Counted from the first letter of the stretch, positions 9,679 to 20,541 are shown. The stretch: DNA of 64,000 bases from Pseudomonas gingeri (GCF_013385425.1 NZ_JACAQA010000009.1:41750-105749); one strand, 5' to 3'. The notes: generated by a model not told the origin, from the letters alone. A program made the numbers and translations.

Positions 9679-10047
9679 ATGAGTGACGAGCAATTACCCG
9701 TACCGACACCGAGCCAGGAAGTCAGGCAATGGGCGATGTTCTGTCATTTGTCGGCGTTTCTCGGCTACTGGTTTCCGTTCGGCAGCCTGATCGGGCCGCT
9801 GATCCTGTGGCAGATGAAGCGCGAGCAGGATCCGTTTATCGACGCCCAGGGCAAGGAAGCGCTGAACTTCCAGATCACCGTGGCGATTGCGGCGATGGTC
9901 TGCATCCCGCTGATGTTCGTGCTGATCGGCATTCCGCTGTTCGGTTTGCTGGTGATCGCGGCGGTGGTGTTGACCATCATTGCCGGGGTCAAGGCCAATG
10001 AAGGCGTGGCTTACCGCTATCCCTTCACCTGGCGGCCGATCAAGTAG
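9679..10047 (+). CDS. DUF4870 small membrane protein
   Basis: 122 residues with an AAGGAGAG ribosome-binding site 8 nt before the ATG. The WAMFCHLSAFLGYWFP opening, the QMKREQDPFIDAQGKEALNFQ middle and the YRYPFTWRPIK end match the DUF4870 (TIC20-like) family. About three hydrophobic segments lie at 20-47, 68-90 and 92-107. Function is unknown. The P. aeruginosa equivalent occupies the same place between rph and crc. Confidence 0.85.
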   Translation: MSDEQLPVPTPSQEVRQWAMFCHLSAFLGYWFPFGSLIGPLILWQMKREQDPFIDAQGKEALNFQITVAIAAMVCIPLMFVLIGIPLFGLLVIAAVVLTIIAGVKANEGVAYRYPFTWRPIK

Positions 10048-10093
10048 GTCCTGGTGCTGTTCCTGCGAGGTTTGTGGCGCTTTTGAGGGCCTA

Positions 10094-10182
10094 TTCGCGG
10101 GCAAGCCCTGCTCCTACAGTATTGTGTCGTACACAGATTTTGTGCTCGACGGCGAACTGTAGGAGCAGGGCTTGCCCGCGAA
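10094..10182. repeat. REPIN: inverted REP pair
   Basis: Inverted copies of the 24-bp element TTCGCGGGCAAGCCCTGCTC+CTAC at 10,094-10,117 and 10,159-10,182, separated by 41 bp. This REP variant (GCAGGGCTTGCCCGCGAA) differs in its core from the one at 8,727, so more than one REP subgroup is present. It sits between the convergent ends of the DUF4870 gene and crc. Confidence 0.9.
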
Positions 10183-10222
10183 GACGGCCGCACAGGCACC
10201 GCCATATCCAGCGGCGACACGC

Positions 10223-10251
10223 AAAAAAGCCGACGCGAAGTCGGCTTTTTT
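10223..10251. terminator. Bidirectional intrinsic terminator between DUF4870 gene and crc
   Basis: Six A, then GCCGAC-GCGAA-GTCGGC, then six T: a perfect 6-bp stem with A and T tracts on opposite sides, able to end transcription from both convergent genes. It starts 18 bp from the crc stop codon. Confidence 0.9.
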
Positions 10252-10269
10252 GTCACTGCGAAAAGACCC

Positions 10270-11049
10270 TTAGATGGTCAGGGTCCAGTCGTAGTCGACG
10301 ATCAGCGGCGCGTGCTGCGAGAAACGCGGCTGGCGCGGCAGGCGTGCGCTACGGACAAAACGGCGCAGGCCCGGGGTCAGCAGCTGATAGTCGAAACGCC
10401 AGCCGAGGTTGAGCATCTCGGCCTGTTCGTTATCCGGCCACCAGCTGTACTGGTCGCCTTCGCGGCTGACTTCGCGCAGGGCATCGACATAACCCATGTT
10501 GCCGACAATCTCGTCCATCCAGGCCCGTTCCGGCGCCAGGAAACCCGGGGATTGCTGGCTGTCGCGCCAGTTCTTGATATCCAGCTTCTGTTGCGCGACG
10601 TACAGCGAGCCACAGTAGATGTATTCGCGACGTTTGCGCCGCTGTTTATCCAGATAGCGGGCGAAGTCGTCCATAAGCTTGAACTTCTGGTTCAAGTCTT
10701 CATCGCCGTTCTGCCCCGAGGGAAGCAGCAAGGTCGCGATGCTGACCTTGTCGAAATCGGCTTGCAGGTAGCGCCCGTAGCGGTCTGCCGTCTCGAAACC
10801 GAGACCGCTGATGACAGCCTTCGGTTGCAACCGCGAATACAGAGCCACGCCACCCTGGGCGGGGACTTCGGCATCGCAGGCATAAAGGAAGTAGCCATCC
10901 AGTTGGAAGGCTGGGTCGTCCAGTTCAAAGGCGGAGGCGCGGGTGTCCTGCAGGCAGATGACGTCGGCATTCTGAGCTTGCAGCCAACTGAGCAAACCAC
11001 GCTCGACTGCGGCCTGAATACCATTGACGTTCACACTGATGATCCGCAT
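10270..11049 (-). CDS. crc: Catabolite repression control protein Crc
   Basis: Global regulator of carbon catabolite repression in Pseudomonas, acting with Hfq to block translation of target mRNAs; the CrcZ-type sRNAs relieve it. 259 residues from MRIISVNVNGIQAAVERG; the longer in-frame start adds only MGPF and lacks support. The exonuclease III/EEP fold is recognisable (ICLQDTRAS, the GGVALYSR strand, and the HAPLIVDYDW C-terminus). Crc itself is known to lack nuclease activity. Divergent from pyrE, the conserved arrangement in the genus. Confidence 0.95.
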   Translation of the reverse strand: MRIISVNVNGIQAAVERGLLSWLQAQNADVICLQDTRASAFELDDPAFQLDGYFLYACDAEVPAQGGVALYSRLQPKAVISGLGFETADRYGRYLQADFDKVSIATLLLPSGQNGDEDLNQKFKLMDDFARYLDKQRRKRREYIYCGSLYVAQQKLDIKNWRDSQQSPGFLAPERAWMDEIVGNMGYVDALREVSREGDQYSWWPDNEQAEMLNLGWRFDYQLLTPGLRRFVRSARLPRQPRFSQHAPLIVDYDWTLTI

Positions 11050-11132
11050 AAATGGCCCCAAAAATCACGTGCGTGTATGATACCCCAAGGTCTACCTAAT
11101 TAGCTAAATCCGTGGTATTTGGGGCTTTTTTC

Positions 11133-11774
11133 ATGCAGGCGTATCAACGCGACTTCATTCGTTTTGCCATCGATCGCGGGGTTTTGCGCTTCGGTGAGTT
11201 CACCCTGAAGTCGGGACGTACCAGTCCTTACTTCTTCAATGCCGGTCTGTTCAACAGCGGTTCGGCCCTGGCCCAGCTGGGGCGTTTCTATGCGTCGGCG
11301 ATTGTCGAGAGCGGTATTGCGTTCGACGTGCTGTTCGGCCCGGCCTACAAGGGTATCCCCTTGGCGGCGGCCACCGCCGTGGCCCTGGCCGAGCATCACG
11401 GGCGTGATCTGCCCTGGTGTTTCAACCGCAAGGAAGCCAAGGCCCACGGCGAAGGCGGCAGCCTGGTCGGCGCGCCGCTGGCCGGCGATGTGCTGATCAT
11501 CGACGACGTGATCACCGCCGGCACCGCGATCCGTGAAGTGATGCAGATCATCCAGGCCCAGGGCGCCAAGCCTGCCGGCGTGCTGATCGCACTCAACCGC
11601 CAGGAACGCGGCAATGGCGAGCTGTCGGCGATCCAGGAAGTCGAGCGTGACTTCGCGATCCCGGTGGTCAGCATCGTTTCCCTGACCCAGGTCCTGCAGT
11701 TCCTGGCCGACGATGAGCAGCTCAAGCAGCATTTGCCTGCGGTTGAGGCTTATCGCGCGCAATACGGAATCTGA
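11133..11774 (+). CDS. pyrE: Orotate phosphoribosyltransferase
   Basis: Converts orotate and PRPP to orotidine 5'-monophosphate in de novo pyrimidine synthesis. 213 residues from [21 protein letters not shown]; the in-frame codon 21 bp upstream is disfavoured. It shows [16 protein letters not shown] (substrate loop), the flexible catalytic loop with [12 protein letters not shown], and the PRPP-binding [16 protein letters not shown]. Divergent from crc, 83 bp away. Confidence 0.97.
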   Translation: MQAYQRDFIRFAIDRGVLRFGEFTLKSGRTSPYFFNAGLFNSGSALAQLGRFYASAIVESGIAFDVLFGPAYKGIPLAAATAVALAEHHGRDLPWCFNRKEAKAHGEGGSLVGAPLAGDVLIIDDVITAGTAIREVMQIIQAQGAKPAGVLIALNRQERGNGELSAIQEVERDFAIPVVSIVSLTQVLQFLADDEQLKQHLPAVEAYRAQYGI

Positions 11775-11780
11775 CCTCCC

Positions 11781-12368
11781 TTGCGCCGTGGGTATCGGTG
11801 GTTGCCCCTGATGCTCTGTGTGTCCTTTGCCGTTCAGGCCGAGGACGCATCCGGCGTGCTGTTGTATCGCTATGTCGACGGCAAGGGCGTCACGGTGCTC
11901 GACCGCCAGGTGCCGCCGGAGTACGCGGGCAAGGGTTATCAGGTGCTGAACTCGCGCGGTCGGGTGGTGCAGACGATTGCGCCGGCGCCGACGGCCGAGG
12001 AGTTGGCGCGCTTGCAGGCGCAGAAAGCCCAGGCCGATGCCAATGCGCAGCTGTTGCAGCGTTATTCCAGCGTCGGCGAGGTCGACAAGGCCCAGGCTCG
12101 GAAACTCGCTGAGCTGGACGCAATGATTGCGAGTATCCAGACCAACCTCAACGCCTTGTTGGCGCAGCAGGCCAGTTTGCAAGGCCAGGCGGCGGAGCAG
12201 GAGCGGGCGGGGCACGAGGTGCCGCCGCAATTGCTCGGGCAACTCGCGGGGCTGCGGGATGAGCAGGCGCGGATGAGGGCCGATATTGCCCGCTACCAGG
12301 CGGCACGGGTCCAGGCGCAGCAGGACTTCGCGGTGGATCGGGCGCGGGTGGAGCAGTTGACGCGCTGA
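11781..12368 (+). CDS. Exported DUF4124-type protein
   Basis: 195 residues beginning at a TTG codon 6 bp after pyrE, so probably cotranscribed. Residues 1-20 form a signal peptide (PLMLCVSFAVQAE). The mature N-terminus LLYRYVDGKGVTVLDRQVPPEYAGKGYQVL is typical of DUF4124 domains, which recur in exported Pseudomonas proteins. From about 65 to the end it is a Gln/Ala/Arg-rich coiled coil (LARLQAQKAQADANAQLL and following). No enzymatic motif is visible; a periplasmic structural role is a guess. Confidence 0.7.
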   Translation: MRRGYRWLPLMLCVSFAVQAEDASGVLLYRYVDGKGVTVLDRQVPPEYAGKGYQVLNSRGRVVQTIAPAPTAEELARLQAQKAQADANAQLLQRYSSVGEVDKAQARKLAELDAMIASIQTNLNALLAQQASLQGQAAEQERAGHEVPPQLLGQLAGLRDEQARMRADIARYQAARVQAQQDFAVDRARVEQLTR

Positions 12369-12437
12369 GGTGTGGTCGGCGCGAGCCTGTAAATACTGCC
12401 TTGACCTTCGCTCGTAGCGACGGCTGACGCGATCCTT

Positions 12438-12465
12438 GTAGGAGCCTGGCAAGCCAGGCTCCTAC
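12438..12465. repeat. Single palindromic REP element
   Basis: GTAGGAGCCTGGC followed by AAGCCAGGCTCCTAC forms a near-perfect 13-bp stem. It lies between the convergent ends of the DUF4124 gene and argB, and could also block transcription although no T tract follows. Confidence 0.8.
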
Positions 12466-12503
12466 AGGGGGTATTGCGTTTTCGAGTCCGTGCTTCGGCT
12501 TGA

Positions 12504-13409
<906 letters not shown>

Positions 13410-13473
13410 TCAGGGCTCCGGTGGAACAAGTGGTCGGACGGTGCAAAGACTACGCTTTTACACCGTCCAGAGG

Positions 13474-16068
13474 TCAGAACGGTAGTGGGAGATCAGGTGC
13501 AACACGTTTCAATTGGGCGTGGAACACGTCCTTGATGCGCTGCAGTTCGGCGTCTGTGTCGGCTTCGAAACGCAGCACCAGCACCGGGGTGGTGTTGGAA
13601 GCGCGGACCAGGCCCCAGCCCTGGGGATAGTCGACCCGCACACCGTCGATGGTGGTCAGGTTGGCATCGCCCCAGTCGGCGTCGCGTTGCAGTGCATCAA
13701 TGATGCTGAATTTGCTCTCGTCGGTCACATTGATATTGATTTCCGGCGTGGAAATATCGTTCGGGAAGGTCGCGAACAGCTCCTCGGCGCTGGATTTCTC
13801 CTGGCTGAGGATCTCCAGCAGGCGCGCGGCGCTGTAGATACCGTCGTCAAAACCGAACCAGCGTTCCTTGAAGAAGATATGGCCGCTCATTTCGCCGGCG
13901 AGCAGGGCGCCGCTTTCCTTCATTTTTTTCTTGATCAGCGAGTGACCGGTTTTCCACATCACCGGGCGACCACCGTATTCGCGGATCAGGGGCGTCAGGC
14001 GGCGGGTGCACTTGACGTCGAAGATGATGTCCGCGCCAGGGTTGCGCGCCACCACGTCCTTGGCGAACAGCATCAGCAGGCGGTCGGGGAAGACGATGCT
14101 GCCGGTGTTGGTCACCACGCCGACGCGGTCGCCGTCGCCGTCGAAGGCCAGGCCCAGGTCGGCATGGCTTTCCTTGACCTTGGCGATCAGGTCCACCAGG
14201 TTCTCGGGCTTGCCCGGGTCCGGGTGATGGTTGGGGAAGTGGCCGTCGACCTCTTCGAACAACGAGATCACTTCACAGCCCAGGGCTTCGATCAGCTTGG
14301 GAGCGATGACCCCGGCGGCGCCGTTGCCGCAGTCGACCACCACCTTGAGTTTCCGCGCCAGCACGATGTCGTTGCGGATCTGCTCGAAGTACGGGGTGAG
14401 GATGTCGACTTTCTCGACGCTGCCCTTGCCGCTGCTCAGGTCGTTGGTCTTGAGGCGGGTGTGCAGGGCCTGGATCTGCTCATTGGCCAGGGTGTCGCCG
14501 GCGATGACGATCTTGAAACCGTTGTAGTTCGACGGGTTGTGGCTACCGGTGAGCATCACCCCGGACTTGCCGGCCAGCACGTTGGCGGCGTAGTACAACG
14601 CCGGGGTCGGCACCAGGCCGACATCGCTGACGTGGCAGCCGCTGTCGTGCAGGCCCTGGATCAACTGCTGGACCAGCTCCGGCCCGGACAGGCGACCGTC
14701 ACGGCCGACCGACACGTTGGGCTCGCCCTGGGCCAGGCTCTGGGCGCCGATGGCGCGGCCGATCCAGTAGGCGGTTTCGCCGTTCAGGGTCTCCGGGACC
14801 GTGCCACGGATGTCGTAGGCGCGGAAGATGCTGTCAGGGAAGCTCGGGATGGCAGGTGCGGTGCTGTTCATGGTGTGGGGGGGCTCCGTTCCCAGGAAAT
14901 CCTGGTGTTCGTCGAGAATATCGATATCGAGAATGTCGGTGTCTTGGAACAGCGGATCGGCCCAGACGGTACTTGGCGTCGTGGACTGGATCGGCGCGGG
15001 GGCGCTGCGGATCGCGGTGCCTGGATCACTGCCGACAGGCTCGGGATGACCATTGCGCAAGGAAAAGCGCGCCAGTTCCTGGGCCAGCCCATTGAGGGCC
15101 GGCAGGCTCAAGCTGAAGGCTTTGACGGCTTTGCCGCCGGAGAGTTCGCGAAACAGTTGCTCCAGCTGTCGGGCATCGCCGTCGAGACGGTTCCGCAGGC
15201 GTTTGTACGGCAGGTAGGTGCCCAGCAGGACGCCGCCGAGGGCGAGCAGGGCGGCGAGGGCTGTCAGGGCGTAGGCGCTCAGGGGATAGGACAGTTTGAG
15301 CGAGGGGCCTGGGCTGAATTTCAGCGTCCAGTTGGGGTTGCCGGTACCAAAGGCAACGATTTCGTCGGTTGCCGCCGTTCCGCGCTGGTCCAGCACCTGT
15401 TCCGGGCTGCCGAGGACGCTCTGCGTCAGGCGCAGTTCGCCGGTCTCCGGGTGGAATGTGCTGAGGGATTGGAGCAGGCGTTGCAGGTCGAAGACCAGCA
15501 GCAGGGTGCCGCTGCTTTGGGTGGCGGCGGGCGCCTTGAGTGAGGCCACGCTGTAGACCAGCCAGCGCTGGCCGATCTTGTAGGCTTCCGGTGCGGGTCG
15601 GGTGCCGCGCTCGGCGCGGGTGATCAGGTCCAGCGCCGAGAAATTCAGCGGCGCGGCGCGGTCATTGCTCGGTTGGGCCTGGCCGGGCAGGTAGAGTTGC
15701 GCGTCCACCAGGCCGCTGGCGAAGCGCAAGCCGGCTTCCGCGGCCTTGACCTGGTCGGCGTTCTGGCTTTGCAGGGCCTTGAGCAGCGAAGGATCAAGGG
15801 CCGTTGCCTCGGTCTGGGCGATCAGGTCGCTGCTGGCCTGGCTCAGGCCCGCGGCCGCGACGGCACCCGGGGTCTGCACCAGGCTGCCGCGCAGCGCCTG
15901 GTTCCAGGGCGCGACTACGCCAAACCACAGGAGCGCGGCGGCCAGGGCCAACCCGCCCAAGGCAATCTGCAATCCCGGTAACAGGGGCCTGGTGGCGTCG
16001 CCTGGAGGCGCATGGCCGTTGCTTTCATGACCGCCGGCGGTCTTTGCACTGCGCTTGAAGCCTTTCAA
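13474..16068 (-). CDS. algC: Phosphomannomutase/phosphoglucomutase AlgC, long membrane-anchored form
   Basis: Interconverts hexose 6- and 1-phosphates for alginate, LPS, Psl/Pel and rhamnolipid precursors. The classic enzyme is the C-terminal 465 residues, from an internal ATG at 14,871 (MNSTAPAIPSFPDSIFRAYD), with phosphoserine loop TGSHNPSNYNG, metal loop DGDGDRVG, sugar loop GEMSGH and phosphate-binding RASNTTPVL. The frame continues upstream to a TTG at 16,068 behind GGAGGCAG, giving 864 residues. The extra part has two membrane segments (about 33-53 and 255-285) around a periplasmic region. The extension reads as genuine coding sequence, but both starts may be used. Confidence 0.93.
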   Translation of the reverse strand: MKGFKRSAKTAGGHESNGHAPPGDATRPLLPGLQIALGGLALAAALLWFGVVAPWNQALRGSLVQTPGAVAAAGLSQASSDLIAQTEATALDPSLLKALQSQNADQVKAAEAGLRFASGLVDAQLYLPGQAQPSNDRAAPLNFSALDLITRAERGTRPAPEAYKIGQRWLVYSVASLKAPAATQSSGTLLLVFDLQRLLQSLSTFHPETGELRLTQSVLGSPEQVLDQRGTAATDEIVAFGTGNPNWTLKFSPGPSLKLSYPLSAYALTALAALLALGGVLLGTYLPYKRLRNRLDGDARQLEQLFRELSGGKAVKAFSLSLPALNGLAQELARFSLRNGHPEPVGSDPGTAIRSAPAPIQSTTPSTVWADPLFQDTDILDIDILDEHQDFLGTEPPHTMNSTAPAIPSFPDSIFRAYDIRGTVPETLNGETAYWIGRAIGAQSLAQGEPNVSVGRDGRLSGPELVQQLIQGLHDSGCHVSDVGLVPTPALYYAANVLAGKSGVMLTGSHNPSNYNGFKIVIAGDTLANEQIQALHTRLKTNDLSSGKGSVEKVDILTPYFEQIRNDIVLARKLKVVVDCGNGAAGVIAPKLIEALGCEVISLFEEVDGHFPNHHPDPGKPENLVDLIAKVKESHADLGLAFDGDGDRVGVVTNTGSIVFPDRLLMLFAKDVVARNPGADIIFDVKCTRRLTPLIREYGGRPVMWKTGHSLIKKKMKESGALLAGEMSGHIFFKERWFGFDDGIYSAARLLEILSQEKSSAEELFATFPNDISTPEININVTDESKFSIIDALQRDADWGDANLTTIDGVRVDYPQGWGLVRASNTTPVLVLRFEADTDAELQRIKDVFHAQLKRVAPDLPLPF

Positions 16069-16138
16069 ATACTGCCTCCGAGAGGGTCATCCTGAAATTC
16101 AACGCGCACCGTTCGGACCGGGCCTGGACCAGCTTAGG

Positions 16139-16594
16139 TCAATGGCTGCCCGAATGCCCGAAGCCGCCGGCACCGCGTTGGCTTTCGTCAAAGGTTTCAA
16201 CCAGTTCGAAGTGCGCCTGGACCACCGGCACCAGCACCAGCTGGGCAATCCGTTCGCCGACGACGATGTTGAAGGCGGTCTGGCCACGGTTCCAGCAGGA
16301 CACCATCAGTTCGCCCTGGTAGTCGGAGTCGATCAGGCCCACCAGGTTGCCCAGCACGATGCCGTGTTTGTGACCCAGGCCGGAGCGCGGCAGGATCAGG
16401 GCCGCAAGGCCTGGATCGCCGATGTACACCGACAGGCCGGTGGGGATCAGCAAGGTCTGGCCCGGTTCCAGTACGGTGTCCTGCTGGAGCATGGCGCGCA
16501 GGTCGAGACCGGCGGAGCCGGGCGTGGCGTACTGCGGCAGCGGGAATTCGCCGCCGATGCGTGGGTCGAGGATCTTGGCTTGCAAAGCGTGCAT
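16139..16594 (-). CDS. dut: Deoxyuridine 5'-triphosphate nucleotidohydrolase
   Basis: Hydrolyses dUTP to dUMP and PPi, keeping uracil out of DNA and supplying thymidylate precursor. The 151-residue trimeric-type dUTPase shows its five motifs: [38 protein letters not shown] and the C-terminal [10 protein letters not shown] that closes the active site. It starts 5 bp after the coaBC stop, so the two are cotranscribed, as in many proteobacteria. Confidence 0.97.
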   Translation of the reverse strand: MHALQAKILDPRIGGEFPLPQYATPGSAGLDLRAMLQQDTVLEPGQTLLIPTGLSVYIGDPGLAALILPRSGLGHKHGIVLGNLVGLIDSDYQGELMVSCWNRGQTAFNIVVGERIAQLVLVPVVQAHFELVETFDESQRGAGGFGHSGSH

Positions 16595-16599
16595 GAAAA

Positions 16600-17808
16600 T
16601 TAAACCTGGTTCAGTCGTTCGGCGATAAAGGAAACCAGCTGGCGGGCAATCTTGCCTTTGCTGGTCTGGGCAAACAGCGTCGCGTGGAGCTCGCGGTCGA
16701 TCACGCTGCAGGCGTTTTCCTCGCTGTTGAAGCCAATGCTGGGGTTGGCCACGTCATTGGCGACGATCAGGTCGAGGTTCTTGTCCTTGAGCTTGCGCGC
16801 GGCGTAGTCGAGCAGATGTTCGGTTTCGGCGGCGAAACCGACACTGAACGGGCGGTCGGCGCGGCTGGCGATGGTGGCCAGGATGTCCGGGTTACGCACC
16901 ATCTGCAGCAGCAGGCCGTCGCCGTTCGTAGGGTCTTTCTTGAGTTTTTGCGGGGCAACGACTTCCGGGCGGTAGTCCGCGACCGCTGCCGAGGCGATAA
17001 ACAGGTCGCAAGGCATGGCCGCTTCGCAGGCGGCGAGCATGTCGCGGGCGCTGACCACGTCGATGCGGGTCACCCGGTCCGGGGTCGGCAGGTGCACGGG
17101 GCCGGTGATCAGGGTCACCCGGGCACCGGCTTCCACCGCGGCTTCGGCCAGGGCGAAGCCCATTTTCCCGGAGCTGTGGTTGGTGATGTAGCGCACCGGA
17201 TCGATGTTTTCCTGGGTCGGGCCGGCGGTGATCAGCACGTGTTTGCCGGTCATGGCCAAGTGCTGGAAGCAATCGGCGGCGCATTGCGCCAGGTCCGTGG
17301 CTTCGAGCATGCGCCCCAGGCCGACGTCGCCGCAGGCCTGACTGCCGGAGGCCGGGCCGAAGACTTTCAGGCCGCGGCTTTGCAGCAATTGGGTGTTGGC
17401 CTGGGTGGCCGGGTCGCGCCACATGGCCTGGTTCATCGCCGGGGCGATGGCCACGGTGGCGTCGGTGGCGAGCACCAGGGTGGTCAGCAGGTCGTTGGCG
17501 ATACCCTGGGCCAGGCGCGCGATCAGGTCGGCGGTGGCCGGGGCGATCAGCACCAGGTCGGCCCATTTCGCCAGCTCGATATGGCCCATGGCGGCTTCGG
17601 CGGCCGGGTCGAGCAGGTCCAGGTGCACCGGATGCCCGGACAGCGCCTGCATGGTCAGGGGGGTGATGAACTCGCTGCCGCCACGGGTCATGACCACGCG
17701 CACTTCGGCGCCCTGGTCGAGGAGTCGGCGAACCAGCTCGGCGCTCTTGTAGGCAGCAATGCCGCCGCCGACGCCGAGAACGATGCGTTTCCGATACAGC
17801 CGCTGCAT
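16600..17808 (-). CDS. coaBC: Bifunctional phosphopantothenoylcysteine decarboxylase/synthetase
   Basis: Two steps of coenzyme A synthesis in one 402-residue polypeptide. The N-terminal CoaC flavoprotein domain (about 1-185) has [35 protein letters not shown] and the catalytic-loop [15 protein letters not shown]. The C-terminal CoaB domain (about 190-400) begins [27 protein letters not shown], the CTP/dinucleotide-like fold, and includes the conserved KLKKDP motif. First gene of coaBC-dut; divergent from radC with about 134 bp between. Confidence 0.97.
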   Translation of the reverse strand: MQRLYRKRIVLGVGGGIAAYKSAELVRRLLDQGAEVRVVMTRGGSEFITPLTMQALSGHPVHLDLLDPAAEAAMGHIELAKWADLVLIAPATADLIARLAQGIANDLLTTLVLATDATVAIAPAMNQAMWRDPATQANTQLLQSRGLKVFGPASGSQACGDVGLGRMLEATDLAQCAADCFQHLAMTGKHVLITAGPTQENIDPVRYITNHSSGKMGFALAEAAVEAGARVTLITGPVHLPTPDRVTRIDVVSARDMLAACEAAMPCDLFIASAAVADYRPEVVAPQKLKKDPTNGDGLLLQMVRNPDILATIASRADRPFSVGFAAETEHLLDYAARKLKDKNLDLIVANDVANPSIGFNSEENACSVIDRELHATLFAQTSKGKIARQLVSFIAERLNQV

Positions 17809-17942
17809 AGACCTGCCTTTTAGTCCGGTGATGGCGACCCCCTGACGACGCCTCCCCAGGCCAGATCAGGGGTAAAAATGATGGGCTAAGATAACACAGC
17901 GACCGCCAGGGAACAGCGGCGCCACAAGGACAGGGAGGTGGA

Positions 17943-18617
17943 ATGAGTATTCGTGATTGGCCGGCGGCGGAGCGGCCCCGGGAGAAATTGCTGGAGCAGG
18001 GGGCGGCGAGCCTGTCGGACGCCGAGTTGCTGGCGATCTTTCTGCGTACCGGGGTTTCCGGGAAGAGCGCGGTGGACCTGGCCCGGCACCTGTTGAGTCG
18101 GTTCGGCAGCCTGCGCAATCTGCTGGAGTCCGACCAGCAGGCGTTTGGTCGCCAGTTGGGCCTGGGGCCGGCCAAGTTCGCGCAATTGCAGTCGGTGCTG
18201 GAGATGGCCCGACGGCATCTGGCCGAGCGCCTGCGCCGCGACTCGGTGCTGGAAAGCCCGCGGGCGGTCCGCGATTACCTCAAGGCGATGCTGCGTCATG
18301 AGCCCCATGAGGTGTTCGCCTGCCTGTTTCTCGACAGCAAGCACCGGGTGTTGGCATTCGAGCCGCTGTTTCACGGCTCCATCGACAACACCAGTGTCTA
18401 TCCTCGGCAGGTGGTCAAGCGGGCGCTGGCGCACAATGCGGCGGCGTTGATCCTGTGTCACAACCACCCTTCGGGGGTTGCCGAGCCCAGCCAGGCTGAT
18501 CACGTGCTGACCAAGCGGCTGAAAACGGCACTGGAATATGTCGATGTGCGGGTGCTCGATCACTTTATCGTCGGCGAGGGCGAGCCCTTGTCGATGATGG
18601 AGCGGGGCTGGATGTAG
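17943..18617 (+). CDS. radC: RadC family JAMM-domain protein
   Basis: 224 residues. The N-terminal [27 protein letters not shown] is a helix-hairpin-helix-like UPF0758 region, and the C-terminal half carries the JAMM/MPN metal motif [10 protein letters not shown] with a following Asp ([11 protein letters not shown]). Despite the name, a repair role has not been confirmed; the family resembles deubiquitinase-type metalloproteases. radC is the insertion site of Tn554-type elements, but here the gene is complete and undisturbed. Confidence 0.92.
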   Translation: MSIRDWPAAERPREKLLEQGAASLSDAELLAIFLRTGVSGKSAVDLARHLLSRFGSLRNLLESDQQAFGRQLGLGPAKFAQLQSVLEMARRHLAERLRRDSVLESPRAVRDYLKAMLRHEPHEVFACLFLDSKHRVLAFEPLFHGSIDNTSVYPRQVVKRALAHNAAALILCHNHPSGVAEPSQADHVLTKRLKTALEYVDVRVLDHFIVGEGEPLSMMERGWM

Positions 18618-18636
18618 CGGTCCGGGAACGATCCCC

Positions 18637-18664
18637 TGCAGGAGCCGGCAAGCCGGCTCCTGCA
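18637..18664. repeat. Palindromic REP element
   Basis: TGCAGGAGCCGGC followed by AAGCCGGCTCCTGCA gives a perfect 13-bp inverted repeat. Located between the convergent radC and peptide-binding-protein genes, 19 bp after the radC stop. Confidence 0.8.
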
Positions 18665-18679
18665 CAGGGTGTGCCGGTT

Positions 18680-20269
18680 TCAAGGCTTGAGGCTGACCTT
18701 GGAAAAATCCTGCCGCCCGAACGGACTCACTTCATAGCCCTGGACGTTCTTGCGCAGCAAGGCGAAGGCCGTCGGATGCGCCAGCGGCACCCACAGCGCC
18801 TGTTGCTGGATCTGCGCCTGGGCCTGCTCGTACAGCTTGCTGCGCACCCCTTGCTCGCTGGTGGTCTTGCCGGCACTGATCAGCTTGTCCAGGCCCGCAT
18901 CGCAGTAGCGGGCGAAGTTGGTGCCCGATTTCACCGCCGCACAGGAGAATTGCGGGGTCAGGAAGTTGTCCGGGTCGCCGTTGTCGCCGGCCCAGCCCAT
19001 GAACAGCAGGTCGTGCTCACCGGCCTTGGCCCGGCGGATCAGTTCGCCCCATTCGATCACGCGGATCTGCGCCTGGATGCCGACTTCGGCGAGATCGGCT
19101 TGCAACAGCTGGGCACCGAGGCTCGGGTTGGGATTGAGCAGGCTACCCGACGGACGTGTCCAGATGGTGGTCTGGAAACCGTCCTTGAACCCGGCCTTGG
19201 CCAGCAGGGCCTTGGCTTTTTCCGGGTCATGGGCGTAGCCGGGCAGGTCCTTGGCGTAACTCCAGGTGTTGGGCGGGTACGGCCCGTTGGCGGCCTCGGC
19301 GGTTTCTTCGAACACGGCCTTGAGGTAGCTGGTCTTGTCGACGGCGAGGTTGATCGCCTGACGCACCTCCGGTTTGTCCAGGGGGGGATGCTGGCTGTTG
19401 ATGGCGACGAAAGCGGTCATGAAGGCCGCGGTTCTTTCCACCTTGAGCGTCGGCTCTTTACTGGCAGCCGTGACATCCAGGGGCTTGGGCGAGAGCGCGA
19501 TCTGGCATTCGTTGCGCCGCAGCTTCTGCAGGCGAACGTTGGCATCGGGGGTAATGGCGAAGACCAGGTTGTCGACCGCCGGCTTGCCGGCGAAGTAGTC
19601 CGGGTTGGCGCTGTAGCGGATCGAGGCGTCTTTCTGGAACCGGCCGAACACGAACGGGCCGGTGCCGACGGGCTGGCTGTTGAGTTTTTCCGGGGTGCCC
19701 GCGGCCATCAGCTTGTCGGCGTATTCCGCCGGATAGATCGAGGCGAAGCCCATGCTCAGGGCCGCGAGGAAGGTCGAGTCGGGGTGGTCGAGGGTGAAGC
19801 GCACGGTCAGCGGATCAACCGCCTCGATTCGTTTGATCAGGCTCGGCAGTTGCAGCGACTGGGCGTGGGGGAAGCCGCTCTGGGCGATCTGGTGCCACGG
19901 GTTGGCCGGGTCGAGCATGCGTTCGAAGCTGAAGCGCACGTCGGCGGCGCTCAGGTCACGGGTCGGCTTGAAGTAGTCGGTGTGATGGAATTTCACCCCC
20001 GGATGCAGCTTGAACTCGTAGATCAGGCCGTCGTCGGACACGGTCCAGCTGTCAGCGAGGCTGGGCACCAGCTTGCCGCTGTCGGCGTCGAAGTCCACCA
20101 GGCGGTTCATCAGCACGTCGGCCGAGGCATTGGTGGTGCTCAGCGAGTTATACTGCACCACGTCGAACCCGTCGGGGCTGGCTTCGGTGCAGACGCTCAG
20201 GGTGCTGGCGGCCTGGGCCGACACCCCGAGGAAGGGGACGAGCAATAGCGGTAGGGCAGCGAGACGCAT
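18680..20269 (-). CDS. Periplasmic peptide/solute-binding protein of an ABC transporter (SBP_bac_5)
   Basis: 529 residues with a signal peptide (MRLAALPLLLVPFLGVSAQA, cut after AQA). The DppA/OppA-type fold is clear: STLSVCTEASPDGFDVVQYNS, the LVPSLADSWTVSDDGLIYEFKLHPGVKFH signature, DVRFSFERMLDP, and GWAGDNGDPDNFLTPQFSC. The last resembles dipeptide/heme-binding DppA relatives. No permease or ATPase genes are adjacent, so it must work with components encoded elsewhere, as P. aeruginosa DppA paralogues do. The ligand is not inferable. Confidence 0.9.
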   Translation of the reverse strand: MRLAALPLLLVPFLGVSAQAASTLSVCTEASPDGFDVVQYNSLSTTNASADVLMNRLVDFDADSGKLVPSLADSWTVSDDGLIYEFKLHPGVKFHHTDYFKPTRDLSAADVRFSFERMLDPANPWHQIAQSGFPHAQSLQLPSLIKRIEAVDPLTVRFTLDHPDSTFLAALSMGFASIYPAEYADKLMAAGTPEKLNSQPVGTGPFVFGRFQKDASIRYSANPDYFAGKPAVDNLVFAITPDANVRLQKLRRNECQIALSPKPLDVTAASKEPTLKVERTAAFMTAFVAINSQHPPLDKPEVRQAINLAVDKTSYLKAVFEETAEAANGPYPPNTWSYAKDLPGYAHDPEKAKALLAKAGFKDGFQTTIWTRPSGSLLNPNPSLGAQLLQADLAEVGIQAQIRVIEWGELIRRAKAGEHDLLFMGWAGDNGDPDNFLTPQFSCAAVKSGTNFARYCDAGLDKLISAGKTTSEQGVRSKLYEQAQAQIQQQALWVPLAHPTAFALLRKNVQGYEVSPFGRQDFSKVSLKP

Positions 20270-20541
20270 ATTCAGTATCCTTTGCAGGTCGTTGTCCCAT
20301 CTGCGAGTGCAGTCTGGAAAAGTCCTACCCTAGAGGTATGGACGGTAATTGACTATCCCGTTTTTAGCGGATTTTTCAGTTTGCCTGCTTCCCCCGATAT
20401 TTTCACCGCACGGTTTGCCGGGCCTTTTGCGCCGCTGGCCGGTATTGTGCGACGAGCGGCCTTTCAGGGCGCCAGCCCAGGTTGCTGGCGTCCTGGCCGG
20501 TCATTGACGGTGCGCCGTCGAGGTTTTAATCGCACTTGATG

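Noticed and set aside
17943..18617. radC as the insertion target of the Tn554-like recombinases
   Set aside because: radC is full length with its JAMM motif, and no mobile DNA adjoins it beyond a REP.
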